Below are positions 17,459 through 26,255 of a stretch of 64,000 nucleotides of DNA, piece after piece. The notes below the pieces were generated by a model. It did no database searches, had not been told where the DNA came from, and saw only the letters and a list, made by a program, of their open reading frames with translations. The first letter of the stretch is position 1. Each line of letters begins with the position of its first letter. The translations under genes and the position numbers were made by a program. Location: NCBI GenBank assembly GCA_017624675.1, contig JAGAMO010000020.1, positions 1-64,000 on the forward strand, given 5' to 3'. The DNA comes from Clostridia bacterium. Its GTDB lineage: Bacteria; Bacillota; Clostridia; Oscillospirales; Acutalibacteraceae.

Positions 17459-18128
17459 GCTGCTAATAAAATTAGGACTGGTTTCGCCTACATATTATAT
17501 AAACGGACCCGAAACCCTTCCTCCTCCTTTAAGCAACGATGAGGAAAATCGGCTTTTAATGGAAAACAGTGAGGAGTCAAAAAACACACTCATAGTACAT
17601 AATTTGCGGTTGGTTGTGTATATTGCAAGAAAATTTGATAATGTCTCGGCGGGAATAGAGGACTTAATTTCTATTGGCACAATAGGTCTTATAAAGGCGG
17701 TTAATACCTTTTGTGCTGACAGAAATATTAAACTTGCCACCTATGCTTCAAGATGTATTGAAAATGAGATTTTAATGTATCTTAGAAAAACCTCTAACCA
17801 AAAGAATGAAATTTCAATAGATGAGCCTTTGAATGTTGACTGGGACGGAAACGAGCTTTTGCTTTCGGATATTTTGGGGAGCGATGCCGACGAGGTTGGC
17901 AGAGATGTTGAGATGGAGGACGAAAGGTGTCAGCTTATACATTTTGTGGGCGGTCTTCCGCCAAGAGAAAAACAAATTATGGAAATGCGCTTTGGTATGA
18001 ACGGTTATGATGAATACACCCAAAGCGAGGTTGCAGACACGCTCGGAATTTCCCAGTCATATATATCAAGACTTGAAAAAAGAATTATTGTAAAACTTAA
18101 AAAGCAGATAGAAAAAAATGAGGCTTGA
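17430..18128 (+). CDS. sigE: RNA polymerase sporulation sigma factor SigE
   Basis: Mother-cell sigma factor, 232 residues, made as an inactive pro-protein. The basic amphipathic N-terminus [17 protein letters not shown] is the membrane-binding pro-region. By analogy with Bacillus, cleavage falls in [14 protein letters not shown], about residue 23. Region 2 contains [11 protein letters not shown] and [17 protein letters not shown]; region 4 ends with [11 protein letters not shown]. Many relatives have sigG next; here DUF1294 follows after a terminator. Confidence 0.96.
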   Translation: MRKLKNLVYKLLIKLGLVSPTYYINGPETLPPPLSNDEENRLLMENSEESKNTLIVHNLRLVVYIARKFDNVSAGIEDLISIGTIGLIKAVNTFCADRNIKLATYASRCIENEILMYLRKTSNQKNEISIDEPLNVDWDGNELLLSDILGSDADEVGRDVEMEDERCQLIHFVGGLPPREKQIMEMRFGMNGYDEYTQSEVADTLGISQSYISRLEKRIIVKLKKQIEKNEA

Positions 18129-18147
18129 AAAGAGCCTTATTTTTTTA
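18121..18147 (+). terminator. Terminator overlapping the sigE stop
   Basis: AGGCT-TGAAAAG-AGCCT followed by TATTTTTTT. The stem includes the last sigE codons. Confidence 0.65.
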
Positions 18148-18170
18148 TAAAATTAAAGTGAGGTGGTAAA

Positions 18171-18431
18171 ATGCCGTATTTATTAATTATAAATTTTATT
18201 TCTGTTATTGTTTGTATTTTTGATAAACACCGTGCTAAAAAAGGCGGTTATAGAGTGCCTGAAAGCACTCTTTTTACCTTGTGTTTAATGGGTGGCAGTG
18301 TTGGCATGTATTTTATGATGAGGCTTGTACGCCACAAAACAAGGCACAAGAGATTTATGATAGGAATACCCCTTATAATTATACTTCAAATTGCGGTTTT
18401 ACTTGTTGTAAAATATGTCGATTTATGGTAA
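18171..18431 (+). CDS. DUF1294 small membrane protein
   Basis: 86 residues with two to three hydrophobic segments and the DUF1294 pattern: DKHRAKKGGYRVPE, then LMGGSVGMYFMMRLVRHKTRHKRF. Function unknown. In many bacteria the domain is fused to cold-shock or other small domains; here it stands alone. RBS GAGGTGG. It sits between sigE and the DUF5058 cluster. Confidence 0.8.
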   Translation: MPYLLIINFISVIVCIFDKHRAKKGGYRVPESTLFTLCLMGGSVGMYFMMRLVRHKTRHKRFMIGIPLIIILQIAVLLVVKYVDLW

Positions 18432-18463
18432 AATGAAGAAAATTAAACCTAAGGAGAATTGTT

Positions 18464-19198
18464 ATGGAATTTAGCGTTAATCATCCTATAATTTTCATAA
18501 TGGTGGGCTTGATTATTTTGACTGTTTTGGGACAGTCGGTGTATTTCTTGGTTCGCGCTTTAAAACGCGCAAAAGAATTAGGAATTAAAAAAGAGGTAAT
18601 AAATAAAACCATCGGCTCGTCGGCAGTGTTTACAATAGCTCCCGCAGTTTCAATTTTGGTGGGTGTTATTGCTTTGTCTAAGAGTCTTGGTATTGCACTC
18701 CCTTGGCTTAGACTTTCAATTATCGGCTCCATTACATACGAAACCGTTGCGGCAAACAATGCCTTGACTGCACTCGGTATCCCTGCTGGAACACAAATTA
18801 CCGACCCCGATGTTTTTATAACTGTGCTTTGGGTTATGACGGTTGGTATTGCCGCAGGACTGATTTTAGTTCCTTTTCTCACAAAAAAGGTGCAAAGCGG
18901 TATCAGTAAAATCGGAATGAAGGACAAGAAGTGGGGAGAAATTTTCAATAATGCCATGTTTCTCGGTATGATTTCGGCATTCTTGGGATATGTTTTCTGC
19001 GATGTAACCTTGGTTTTCAAGGGCGATTTTTCGGGTCTTATTCCCGTTTTTGTTATGGCAGTTTCGGCAATAGCAATGGCTATATGCGGCGGACTCTCTA
19101 CAAAGTTTAAAATCCGTTGGCTTACTGACTATGCTTTGCCTATAAGTTTAATTTCAGGTATGGCAAGTGCCATACCCCTTACAAATTGGTTAGGATAA
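18464..19198 (+). CDS. DUF5058 family membrane protein
   Basis: Integral membrane protein of 244 residues with about seven hydrophobic helices. GSSAVFTIAPAVSILVGV and the NALTALG region resemble what I recall of DUF5058. Function unknown; a transport role is inferred from topology and context. It begins a three-gene set with a second membrane protein (AGGAGG overlapping its stop) and an M20 peptidase that starts right after. RBS AAGGAG. Confidence 0.7.
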   Translation: MEFSVNHPIIFIMVGLIILTVLGQSVYFLVRALKRAKELGIKKEVINKTIGSSAVFTIAPAVSILVGVIALSKSLGIALPWLRLSIIGSITYETVAANNALTALGIPAGTQITDPDVFITVLWVMTVGIAAGLILVPFLTKKVQSGISKIGMKDKKWGEIFNNAMFLGMISAFLGYVFCDVTLVFKGDFSGLIPVFVMAVSAIAMAICGGLSTKFKIRWLTDYALPISLISGMASAIPLTNWLG

Positions 19199-19212
19199 GG
19201 AGGGAAAGAAAA

Positions 19213-19881
19213 ATGAAGAAAAATAATCTTACATATTTAGAGTCTGTTCACCGTGACGGTAAAATATGGGGCATTGCCCTTTGTCTTATAATTTTTGCTT
19301 TCCCTGTGGCTATAAGTATTGTTTTTGGCGCTGTTCCCGAGTGGGAGGCTTTGGCTAAAGGCATGTTTGCAACCGTTCCTATGTATTGGGCGGTTGGAAT
19401 TGTTGAGATTTTCACATATATTCCAATGCTCGGTGCCGGCGGAACATATCTTTCTTTTGTAACGGGTAACATTTCAAACCTTAAACTTCCTTGCGCTGTT
19501 GATGCTATGGAACGTGCGGGTGTTAAGGCAAACGACGAAGAGGGCGAGATAATTTCTACTATTTCCATTGCCGTTTCTTCCATTGTTACAACTATTATAA
19601 TTTTAATCGGCGTTGTTTTAATCGGTGTTATAGCCCCCGTTATTAATCACCCTGTTTTAACCCCTGCATTTGATATGATTTTACCCGCTCTCTTTGGCGG
19701 TCTTGCAGTTGTGTTTATTGCAAAGAATCCTAAGCTTTCTATAGCGCCCATAATTTTAATGCTTATCTTATTTATTTTCGTACCTGCTCTTAATGCGGGA
19801 ACAGTTGGAATTATGGTGCCTGTGGGTGTTCTCTTTACTGTTGCTGTTGCAAGAATTATGTATAAAAGAGGTATGCTTTAA
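19213..19881 (+). CDS. Polytopic membrane protein, partner of the DUF5058 protein
   Basis: 222 residues, about six hydrophobic helices, no domain I can name with confidence. An upstream GTG in frame (19186) exists, but AGGAGGGA at 19199-19206 points to this ATG. It lies between the DUF5058 gene and the M20 peptidase with no gaps, so the three are very probably one operon. The two membrane proteins could be the halves of one carrier. That is inference. Confidence 0.7.
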   Translation: MKKNNLTYLESVHRDGKIWGIALCLIIFAFPVAISIVFGAVPEWEALAKGMFATVPMYWAVGIVEIFTYIPMLGAGGTYLSFVTGNISNLKLPCAVDAMERAGVKANDEEGEIISTISIAVSSIVTTIIILIGVVLIGVIAPVINHPVLTPAFDMILPALFGGLAVVFIAKNPKLSIAPIILMLILFIFVPALNAGTVGIMVPVGVLFTVAVARIMYKRGML

Positions 19882-21318
19882 ATGATAGCGCTTTATATTA
19901 TATCAACTTTTTTGGTTTTGTTTTTGGCTGTAATTATAGTCAGAACTTTAAGCTTTAAACCAAAAGCGTCTATTGAAATTTCGGACGAAAAAATAGAATT
20001 TGACCGTGAAAAAGCGGTGAAAAATCTTAGAGAGTTAGTAAGATATAGGACTGTTTCTTATGCTGATTCTTCCCTTGAGGATGATGCTGAGTTTAAAAAA
20101 CTTATTGATGCTTTGCCGAAACTTTATCCCAATGTTTTCAAGGTTTGTTCTCTTGAAACCTTGCCTGACAGAGCCTTGCTTTTTAAGTGGAAAGGCAGAA
20201 ATAATGGCAACCCCGCCGTTTTAATGGCACACTATGATGTTGTGCCCGTAAACGAGGAAATGTGGGATAAACCGCCCTTTGGCGCCGACCTTATTGACGG
20301 CGTTATTTGGGGCAGAGGAACGCTTGATACAAAGGTCACCTTTAACGGTGTGCTTTTCTCGGCTGACACCTTAATTGCTGAGGGTTTTGTCCCCGAAAAT
20401 GATGTTTATTTTGCCTTTTCGGGCGGCGAGGAAATCAACGGCCGGGGCGCTGTTAACATCGTTAACTATTTTAAGGAAAATTCCATTACTCCCGAGTTTG
20501 TTGTGGATGAGGGCGGAGCTGTTGTTGAGGATGTTTTCCCAGGTGTTAAGGGTCAAATCGGTCTTATCGGCATTGCTGAAAAAGGCTTGATGAATGTTAA
20601 ATACACCTGCAAGAGTGCGGGCGGTCACGCTTCGGCGCCAAAACCCCATACACCCATCGGCATTTTGTCAAGAGCTTGTGTAAAAATTGAAAATAATCCT
20701 TTTAAGAGTCATTTAACAAAACCTGTTGCCTTGATGTTTGATACCTTGGGCAGACACTCAAATTTCCTTTACAGAATGATTTTTTCAAACCTTTGGCTCT
20801 TTAGCGGTGTGCTTGACCTTATTTGTAAAAAGAGCGGGGGAGAGTTAAACGCACTAATGCGTACAACCGTTGCATTTACCCAAGGTTTTGGCAGTAAAGC
20901 TCCCAATGTTATTCCGCCCGAGGCTTCCTTTGTTGCTAATATGCGACTTAACCCCGAGGATAATATCGACTCGGCATTAGAGTATTTAAAGAAGACTGTA
21001 AATGATGAAAATGTTGAAATAACACTTATTGAGGGTATGAACCCTAGCCCTATTTCCAAGACCGATTGTGATGCCTTTAAAAAGGTTACAAAAGCGGTGG
21101 CTGATACTTGGCAAATAGATAAGATTTCTCCCTATTTAATGGTGCAGTGCTCTGACAGTCGCCATTATGCCCAGATTTGTGACAAGGTTTATAAATTCTC
21201 TGCAATGGATTTAAGCAGCGAGGAAAGGGCAACAATTCACGGAAACAACGAGCGTATCCGTGTTGAAGCGCTTGAAAGAGCGGTTGAGTTTTATATAAGA
21301 CTTATTAAACAAGTTTAA
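19882..21318 (+). CDS. M20 family metallopeptidase, membrane-anchored
   Basis: Zinc-dependent exopeptidase/amidohydrolase of 478 residues. An N-terminal hydrophobic segment (residues 1-20) probably anchors it, and the catalytic domain follows. Motifs are LMAHYDVVPV (metal His and Asp), GRGTLDTK (bridging Asp), SGGEEING (catalytic and metal Glu) and VVDEGGAV. It resembles PM20D1/carboxypeptidase S. ATG directly follows the preceding stop. Substrate unknown; likely a peptide or N-acyl amino acid handled together with the two membrane proteins. Confidence 0.88.
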   Translation: MIALYIISTFLVLFLAVIIVRTLSFKPKASIEISDEKIEFDREKAVKNLRELVRYRTVSYADSSLEDDAEFKKLIDALPKLYPNVFKVCSLETLPDRALLFKWKGRNNGNPAVLMAHYDVVPVNEEMWDKPPFGADLIDGVIWGRGTLDTKVTFNGVLFSADTLIAEGFVPENDVYFAFSGGEEINGRGAVNIVNYFKENSITPEFVVDEGGAVVEDVFPGVKGQIGLIGIAEKGLMNVKYTCKSAGGHASAPKPHTPIGILSRACVKIENNPFKSHLTKPVALMFDTLGRHSNFLYRMIFSNLWLFSGVLDLICKKSGGELNALMRTTVAFTQGFGSKAPNVIPPEASFVANMRLNPEDNIDSALEYLKKTVNDENVEITLIEGMNPSPISKTDCDAFKKVTKAVADTWQIDKISPYLMVQCSDSRHYAQICDKVYKFSAMDLSSEERATIHGNNERIRVEALERAVEFYIRLIKQV

Positions 21319-21356
21319 AATTAAAGCGTCCTTTACGGGCGCTTTTAATTTTTCTG
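21317..21356 (+). terminator. Terminator after the M20 peptidase
   Basis: TTAAAGCGTCC-TTTA-CGGGCGCTTTTAA with a following T run. Confidence 0.75.
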
Positions 21357-21405
21357 TTGACAAATTCAGGAAAATAATGTATTATTGTGGTAGTACAGTA
21401 ATACA
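21357..21405 (+). promoter_or_regulatory. Promoter and likely autoregulatory operator of the GntR-ABC operon
   Basis: TTGACA, 17 bp, TATTAT. TGTATTA (21378-21384) and TAATACA (21399-21405) are perfect inverted half-sites 14 bp apart, overlapping the -10, as expected for a GntR dimer. Confidence 0.6.
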
Positions 21406-21415
21406 GAGGGGTGAT

Positions 21416-21778
21416 ATGATGGCTTGGAGCTTTACACAGGACAGTCCCGTTTATCTTCAAATTGCAAAGAGAATTATAACCTCGGTGTTATCAGGAGAGT
21501 ATGAAGCGGGTCAGCAAATACCCAGTGTTCGCCAGTTGGCGCTGGAGGCGGCGGTTAACCCTAACACGGTGCAACACGCCTTTTCAGAGCTTGAAAACGA
21601 AGGAATTATAATTTCCAAGGGAACAATGGGAAGATATGTTACTGAAGATTTAGAGGTAATTGAAAAATGCCGCAAAAAACAAGCGAAAATGTTGGTTAGC
21701 GGATTTTTAAAACAAGCAAATCTAATGGCACTATCAAAACAAGACATTATTTCGATTTTGGAGGAGGAAATGAAATGA
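21416..21778 (+). CDS. YtrA-subfamily GntR transcription regulator
   Basis: Short GntR repressor of 120 residues. The winged helix SVRQLALEAAVNPNTVQHAFSELENEG is followed by only a short dimerisation tail, which marks the YtrA group that usually controls an adjacent ABC exporter. GAGGGGTG precedes this ATG; the in-frame extension to 21377 runs through the operator and is rejected. Its last 4 bases overlap the ABC ATPase gene. Confidence 0.9.
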   Translation: MMAWSFTQDSPVYLQIAKRIITSVLSGEYEAGQQIPSVRQLALEAAVNPNTVQHAFSELENEGIIISKGTMGRYVTEDLEVIEKCRKKQAKMLVSGFLKQANLMALSKQDIISILEEEMK

Positions 21779-22476
21779 ATGTTTTAGAGATAAACAATTT
21801 AACAAAATGTTATAAAAAGCATATTCCCGTCTTGCAGAATATGAGTTTGACCATTCCCGCGGGTAGGATTGTAGGGTTATTGGGTCCTAACGGTTGCGGG
21901 AAATCCACCTTGATTAAGCTTGTTTGTGGTATTTTACAGCCAAACAGCGGTGAAATTCTGGTTGACGGTAATCCAGTTGGAGAAAAAAGCAAGGCGGTAA
22001 TTTCCTACCTACCTGAAAGAACGTATTTTAATTCTCAAATGAGGGTAGTTGAACTGCTTGATTACTTTGAGGATTTTTATAAAGATTTTGACCGTGACAG
22101 AGCGTTAACACTCTTGCACGACCTTAAGATTGACCCCGACCATAAGCTTAAAACTCTTTCTAAAGGCACAAAAGAAAAGGTGCAGTTAATCCTTGTAATG
22201 TCAAGAGATGCTAAACTTTATCTTCTTGATGAGCCTATTGCGGGTGTTGACCCTGCTGCCAGAGAATATATTTTAAGCACAATTGTTTCAAATTATAATC
22301 CCGAGGCTTCGATTATAATCACCACCCACTTGATTACCGATGTTGAACAGGTTTTGGATGATTTTTATTTTCTAGGCTACGGCGGTAAAATTCTAAAGTC
22401 GGGCAATGCAGAGGAAGCAAGAAACGAGAGCGGAAAATCGCTTGATATGTTATTCAGGGAGGAATTCAGATGTTAA
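21775..22476 (+). CDS. ABC transporter ATP-binding protein
   Basis: ATPase subunit of 233 residues. Walker A is GPNGCGKST, the signature is LSKGTKEK (a degenerate LSGGQ, common in YtrB-type exporters), Walker B is LYLLDEP, and the switch histidine lies in TTHL. It overlaps the regulator by 4 bases and the permease by 7. Probably exports or senses an antibiotic or envelope compound; the substrate is unknown. Confidence 0.92.
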   Translation: MNVLEINNLTKCYKKHIPVLQNMSLTIPAGRIVGLLGPNGCGKSTLIKLVCGILQPNSGEILVDGNPVGEKSKAVISYLPERTYFNSQMRVVELLDYFEDFYKDFDRDRALTLLHDLKIDPDHKLKTLSKGTKEKVQLILVMSRDAKLYLLDEPIAGVDPAAREYILSTIVSNYNPEASIIITTHLITDVEQVLDDFYFLGYGGKILKSGNAEEARNESGKSLDMLFREEFRC

Positions 22477-23297
22477 GAAAGCTTTTGAAATATGACTTTT
22501 TATCGGTCATTAAATTTTGGTTTATAGCGGCAATTACCTCCTTGGGGCTTGGTTTACTTGCCGGTGGATGTATAAATGTTTTTAATAGCGACAGACATCT
22601 TCCTATGATTGTTGATACCTCTGCTGTTATTTTATTTGTGATAGCCTTGATAGGTATTGTGGCATTTTCCTTTTTATCTATGATTTTGGTATATGTTAGA
22701 TTTTATAAAAATCTTTTTACCGATGAAGGATATTTGACCTTTACTTTGCCTGTTAAGATTTCGCAAATTTTAAATTCCAAAATCATTTTGGGCTGGGTTG
22801 TGTCGATTGCCGCTTTAATCGTTACCTTTATTGATGTGTTTATTATGTTGGCAATTGGTATTCCTGATGAGATATTTAATATCGAAAACTATCGTCATTT
22901 AATAGAAATTTTGAAGATACTTATTGAAAAAATAGGTTGGTATCTACCTGTTTATGTTTTTGAGTTTATATTACTTTTTGGACTGTTTGTGCTCTTTGCT
23001 CAGTTGTTCCTAAACTGTTGCATTACATTTGCGGCGTTAATTACCAAGAAAGCCAGGGTTATCACAGCAATCGGAATTTATTATGCGGCAAACGGTATCT
23101 TTTCCTTTGTTTTAGAAATGATTATAATTTTCGCTGCACCCTCATTAATTGAAAAAATGGTAGGACTCACAGAGAACACACTTCATATTGCATTTATAAT
23201 AAGTTTGTTGTCTGCGGTAGTATTCTGCTTTATGGGTTGTATGCTTTTGTATGCGTTGCAATATTGGATGCTTGACCGTAAGCTTAATTTGTCTTAA
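22470..23297 (+). CDS. ABC transporter permease
   Basis: Membrane subunit of 275 residues with six predicted helices, partner of the preceding ATPase. No soluble domain is apparent. It starts inside the end of the ATPase gene. Resembles ABC-2-like permeases of small GntR-controlled operons by topology only. Confidence 0.82.
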   Translation: MLRKLLKYDFLSVIKFWFIAAITSLGLGLLAGGCINVFNSDRHLPMIVDTSAVILFVIALIGIVAFSFLSMILVYVRFYKNLFTDEGYLTFTLPVKISQILNSKIILGWVVSIAALIVTFIDVFIMLAIGIPDEIFNIENYRHLIEILKILIEKIGWYLPVYVFEFILLFGLFVLFAQLFLNCCITFAALITKKARVITAIGIYYAANGIFSFVLEMIIIFAAPSLIEKMVGLTENTLHIAFIISLLSAVVFCFMGCMLLYALQYWMLDRKLNLS

Positions 23298-23310
23298 GGA
23301 GGAAATGAAA

Positions 23311-24282
23311 ATGAAAAAAATAATAGCTTTAATTTTAGCACTGTTTTGTATTTCCTCAGTTACGGCATATGCTACTGCACCTGTGGTAGCTGAAACCAAA
23401 AAAGACCAAACTACTGTGATTTCGCAAGATATTGTATATCAGGTTACTTTGGAAGATGAACTAAACGGTTTGTTTGTTAACGGCGAGTATTATACTTTAT
23501 TTAACGCAAACAACATTGAAACTGACGGTTTTGATGAATTTCAATATGCAATCTCAATGAGCGATGAGTTAAAAGAAAAAACTCAAGATGTTGATTTGTA
23601 TATAACTCCTGATTTATCTGTTGTTAGTGCAACATATAATTTTACAGACGGCACCTCTTTGAGCGCAAAATATCTAAAGCACAGTCTTGTAAGAGAATTT
23701 GACCGTTTGGTTAGTGATGATTGGCAGATTGGTGAAATTGAGTTTGAATATCCTTATGACAATCAACTTTTCATAAAACAAGAAAAACTATACGGCAAGC
23801 AAGTAAATCTTTTTACAAATGAAATCGGTGACACAAATTATCACGAGTTTCGTGTTTACGCCACAACCGATAAATGTGAACTAAAAGCCGAAAAGGGTAT
23901 GCTTATTACCAGCAATGACAAATACTATTATATAGATTATGCAAAGGCAGAACTTGGCAATATAAAGTATTTTAATATTGCCGACTATGCTGAGATTTTA
24001 GCCTTTGAGATTACCGACGAAAATCTTTGCGATAAAATTGAAGAATGCATTGATGAATTTTATGATGATGATTACGGATTTTTAGATGACGATAATTTCA
24101 CCGACTCGGTTTCCAAGGCACTTTTAACAATAGTATTTCTTATCTTGCCTTTGGCGGCTTTCGTTCTTTTCTTGATTTTAGCAATCCGCTCTAAAGGATA
24201 TTATAAAAAGCTATTCAGAATAATTTACATTTCGGCTGTTTTGGTTGTTATAATGTTTATTGTTTTGGCAATTCTGCTTTAA
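23311..24282 (+). CDS. Exported protein with C-terminal membrane anchor, ABC operon member
   Basis: 323 residues, no family I recognise. An N-terminal signal peptide (about 1-23, ending near AYATAP) is followed by an extracellular domain of about 250 residues rich in beta-type sequence, and a C-terminal membrane helix pair (about 270-323). AAGGAGG lies 8 bases upstream of this ATG, which decides the start. As the last gene of the GntR-ABC operon it may capture the substrate or protect the transporter. That is inference. Confidence 0.7.
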   Translation: MKKIIALILALFCISSVTAYATAPVVAETKKDQTTVISQDIVYQVTLEDELNGLFVNGEYYTLFNANNIETDGFDEFQYAISMSDELKEKTQDVDLYITPDLSVVSATYNFTDGTSLSAKYLKHSLVREFDRLVSDDWQIGEIEFEYPYDNQLFIKQEKLYGKQVNLFTNEIGDTNYHEFRVYATTDKCELKAEKGMLITSNDKYYYIDYAKAELGNIKYFNIADYAEILAFEITDENLCDKIEECIDEFYDDDYGFLDDDNFTDSVSKALLTIVFLILPLAAFVLFLILAIRSKGYYKKLFRIIYISAVLVVIMFIVLAILL

Positions 24283-24287
24283 AAACT

Positions 24288-24318
24288 TTCCCCGTCTTTA
24301 AGACGGGGATTTTTATTT
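24288..24318 (+). terminator. Terminator of the GntR-ABC operon
   Basis: CCCCGTC-TTTAA-GACGGGG with a T-rich tail. Confidence 0.85.
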
Positions 24319-24324
24319 ATCCTA

Positions 24325-24354
24325 TTTACAAAAAGGTTGCGGGTGTGATATAAT
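24325..24354 (+). promoter_or_regulatory. Promoter of the dnaD operon
   Basis: TTTACA, 18 bp, TATAAT. Confidence 0.55.
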
Positions 24355-24386
24355 AATTCTGTATCTTGAAATTTAAGGAGCAGAGT

Positions 24387-25286
24387 ATGGATTACTACAT
24401 AAATCCTCAATCCCTTTTGGGTGTTTTTACCGTTCCAAACACAGTGGTTGATAATTATTTCAAGTTTTCAAAGCCTGAGCATATCAAGGTTTTGCTGTTT
24501 GTTTTAAGGAATATGTATAAAGACCCCGAAATCAGCGAAATCGCCGAGGAATGCGGTTTTGGTGAATATGAAGTAAAAGAAGCGTTGCTTTATTGGGCAG
24601 ACGCTAATGTTCTGCTGCCTAAAGAGGCTCCTGTGGTGGCACAAAAGCAAAAGAAAACTGCGGTCAAACAAAACTCTAAGCCCTCGAGAAACGATATTGC
24701 CAAAAAAAGCGAAGCAGACCCCAAAATTCAGTTTTTACTGCTTGAAACCGAAAAACGCCTTGGCAGAATTTTAAAGGATAATGAGACGAGAGATTTAGTT
24801 TGGCTTTATGATGACCAAGGTCTCGACATTTCGGTAATTTTACTTGTTATTCAATATGCAATATCCAAAGAAAAAGCAAATATCCGTTTTATTGAGGATG
24901 TATGTTTGAAATTAATTGATAAAGAGATTGACAATATCGCCGATGCCGACAATGAACTTCATAAAATGGATTTGTCTGAAAAATGTTGGCAAATTGTTTC
25001 TGCAATATTCGGCATTGACAAAAGAAAACCGAGTGCCAAGGAAAGCGAAGCCGTCACTAAATGGATAGCCGAGTGGAAAATGTCAAAGGAAATGATAAGC
25101 TTGGCTTATGATGAATGTGTAAATAAAAAATCCAAGTTTTCTTTTCCTTATGTTGCAAAAATTATTGAAGTCTGGCACGAAAAGGGTTATATGAAACCCG
25201 AAGACATTGAAAAAACACCCAAAAAGAATGACATTGCTTTATACGATATTGACCTATACGAAAAGATGATTAACTCTAAGGACTGA
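24387..25286 (+). CDS. DnaD-domain replication initiation protein
   Basis: Helps recruit the helicase loader in primosome assembly. 299 residues: an N-terminal winged-helix DnaD-like domain (to about residue 80), a lysine-rich linker, then two C-terminal DnaB_2/DnaD-like helical domains, the last including KFSFPYVAKIIEVWHEKG. AAGGAG precedes this ATG; a TTG further up is rejected. The helicase-loader gene follows after 6 bases. Confidence 0.85.
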   Translation: MDYYINPQSLLGVFTVPNTVVDNYFKFSKPEHIKVLLFVLRNMYKDPEISEIAEECGFGEYEVKEALLYWADANVLLPKEAPVVAQKQKKTAVKQNSKPSRNDIAKKSEADPKIQFLLLETEKRLGRILKDNETRDLVWLYDDQGLDISVILLVIQYAISKEKANIRFIEDVCLKLIDKEIDNIADADNELHKMDLSEKCWQIVSAIFGIDKRKPSAKESEAVTKWIAEWKMSKEMISLAYDECVNKKSKFSFPYVAKIIEVWHEKGYMKPEDIEKTPKKNDIALYDIDLYEKMINSKD

Positions 25287-25292
25287 TAAGTT

Positions 25293-26255
25293 ATGATAAG
25301 CCGTGAATATACATACAAAAAAGCCTTTGAAAACAAAAAAGAGGCAGTTAAAAAGAGAGAATTCGAGCGTGAGTTGTTGCTTTCTGCTTTGTATAAAAGC
25401 GAGCCGAGACTCGTAGAAATTGAAAATGAGCTTAAATCTTTGGGCGCAAGACTTGCACTTTCCACTTTGGCAGGAGACAAGGCAACACTCAAAGAGATTA
25501 GAGAAAAATCCAAACTTTTAAGTAAAGAGAAAAAGGAAATTCTCAAAAAAGGCAAAATCCCGTCTGATAAGCCCGAGTGCAGTCTTTGTGGCGATACAGG
25601 ATATGTTGGCGGTAAGATTTGCGACTGCATCAAAAAAGAGGCTTCCCGTATTATGACCGAGGAGTTAAGCCGTGAAATGCCTCTTGGCGATTGTCGTTTC
25701 GATAATTTTGATTTAAAGTTTTATCCCGATAAAACCGATAGCGACGGCACCAATCCACGAAGAAGAATGACCTCAATTTTAAAGCTTTGCCGTGAATATG
25801 TTTTGAATTTCGGTGAAAACAGCGAAAACTTGCTTTTCACAGGCGGCGCAGGTGTTGGTAAAACCCATTTAACACTGGCTATCGTCGCAGGTGTTATCGA
25901 AAAAGGATATATGGCGATATACGGCTCAGCTGAGAATTTATTTTCAGCGGTTGAAAACGAAAAGTTTTCAGGCGAGGGCAGAGGCAACTATGATATGATG
26001 CTTAACTGCGACCTGCTTGTTATTGACGATTTAGGTGCGGAAATGGCAACCTCTTTCACAAAATCGGCGCTTTACAATCTTGTAAACACCCGAATTTTAA
26101 GCGGTAAACCCACTATAATCAACACAAACCTTACAATTAAGCAAATTGAGGAAATGTATTCTCCAAGAATTTCTTCCCGCCTTATCGGTCATTATAATTC
26201 GAATAAGTTCTTGGGTGTTGATATTCGTCAGCAAAAATCATTAATTGAAAAATGA
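25293..26255 (+). CDS. DnaI/DnaC-like helicase loader ATPase
   Basis: AAA+ ATPase of 320 residues that loads replicative helicase at origins or restart sites. An N-terminal coiled-coil region (to about 90) leads to a zinc-binding CSLCGDTG...CDC motif, as in DnaI. Then come Walker A GGAGVGKTH and Walker B LLVIDDLGAE. It lies between dnaD and mnmG and overlaps mnmG by 4 bases. IstB-type transposition ATPases share the fold, but context and zinc motif favour DnaI. Confidence 0.88.
   Translation: MISREYTYKKAFENKKEAVKKREFERELLLSALYKSEPRLVEIENELKSLGARLALSTLAGDKATLKEIREKSKLLSKEKKEILKKGKIPSDKPECSLCGDTGYVGGKICDCIKKEASRIMTEELSREMPLGDCRFDNFDLKFYPDKTDSDGTNPRRRMTSILKLCREYVLNFGENSENLLFTGGAGVGKTHLTLAIVAGVIEKGYMAIYGSAENLFSAVENEKFSGEGRGNYDMMLNCDLLVIDDLGAEMATSFTKSALYNLVNTRILSGKPTIINTNLTIKQIEEMYSPRISSRLIGHYNSNKFLGVDIRQQKSLIEK

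Noticed and set aside
25293..26255. IstB transposition ATPase
   Set aside because: No transposase or inverted ends nearby; the zinc motif and dnaD neighbour fit a replication helicase loader.
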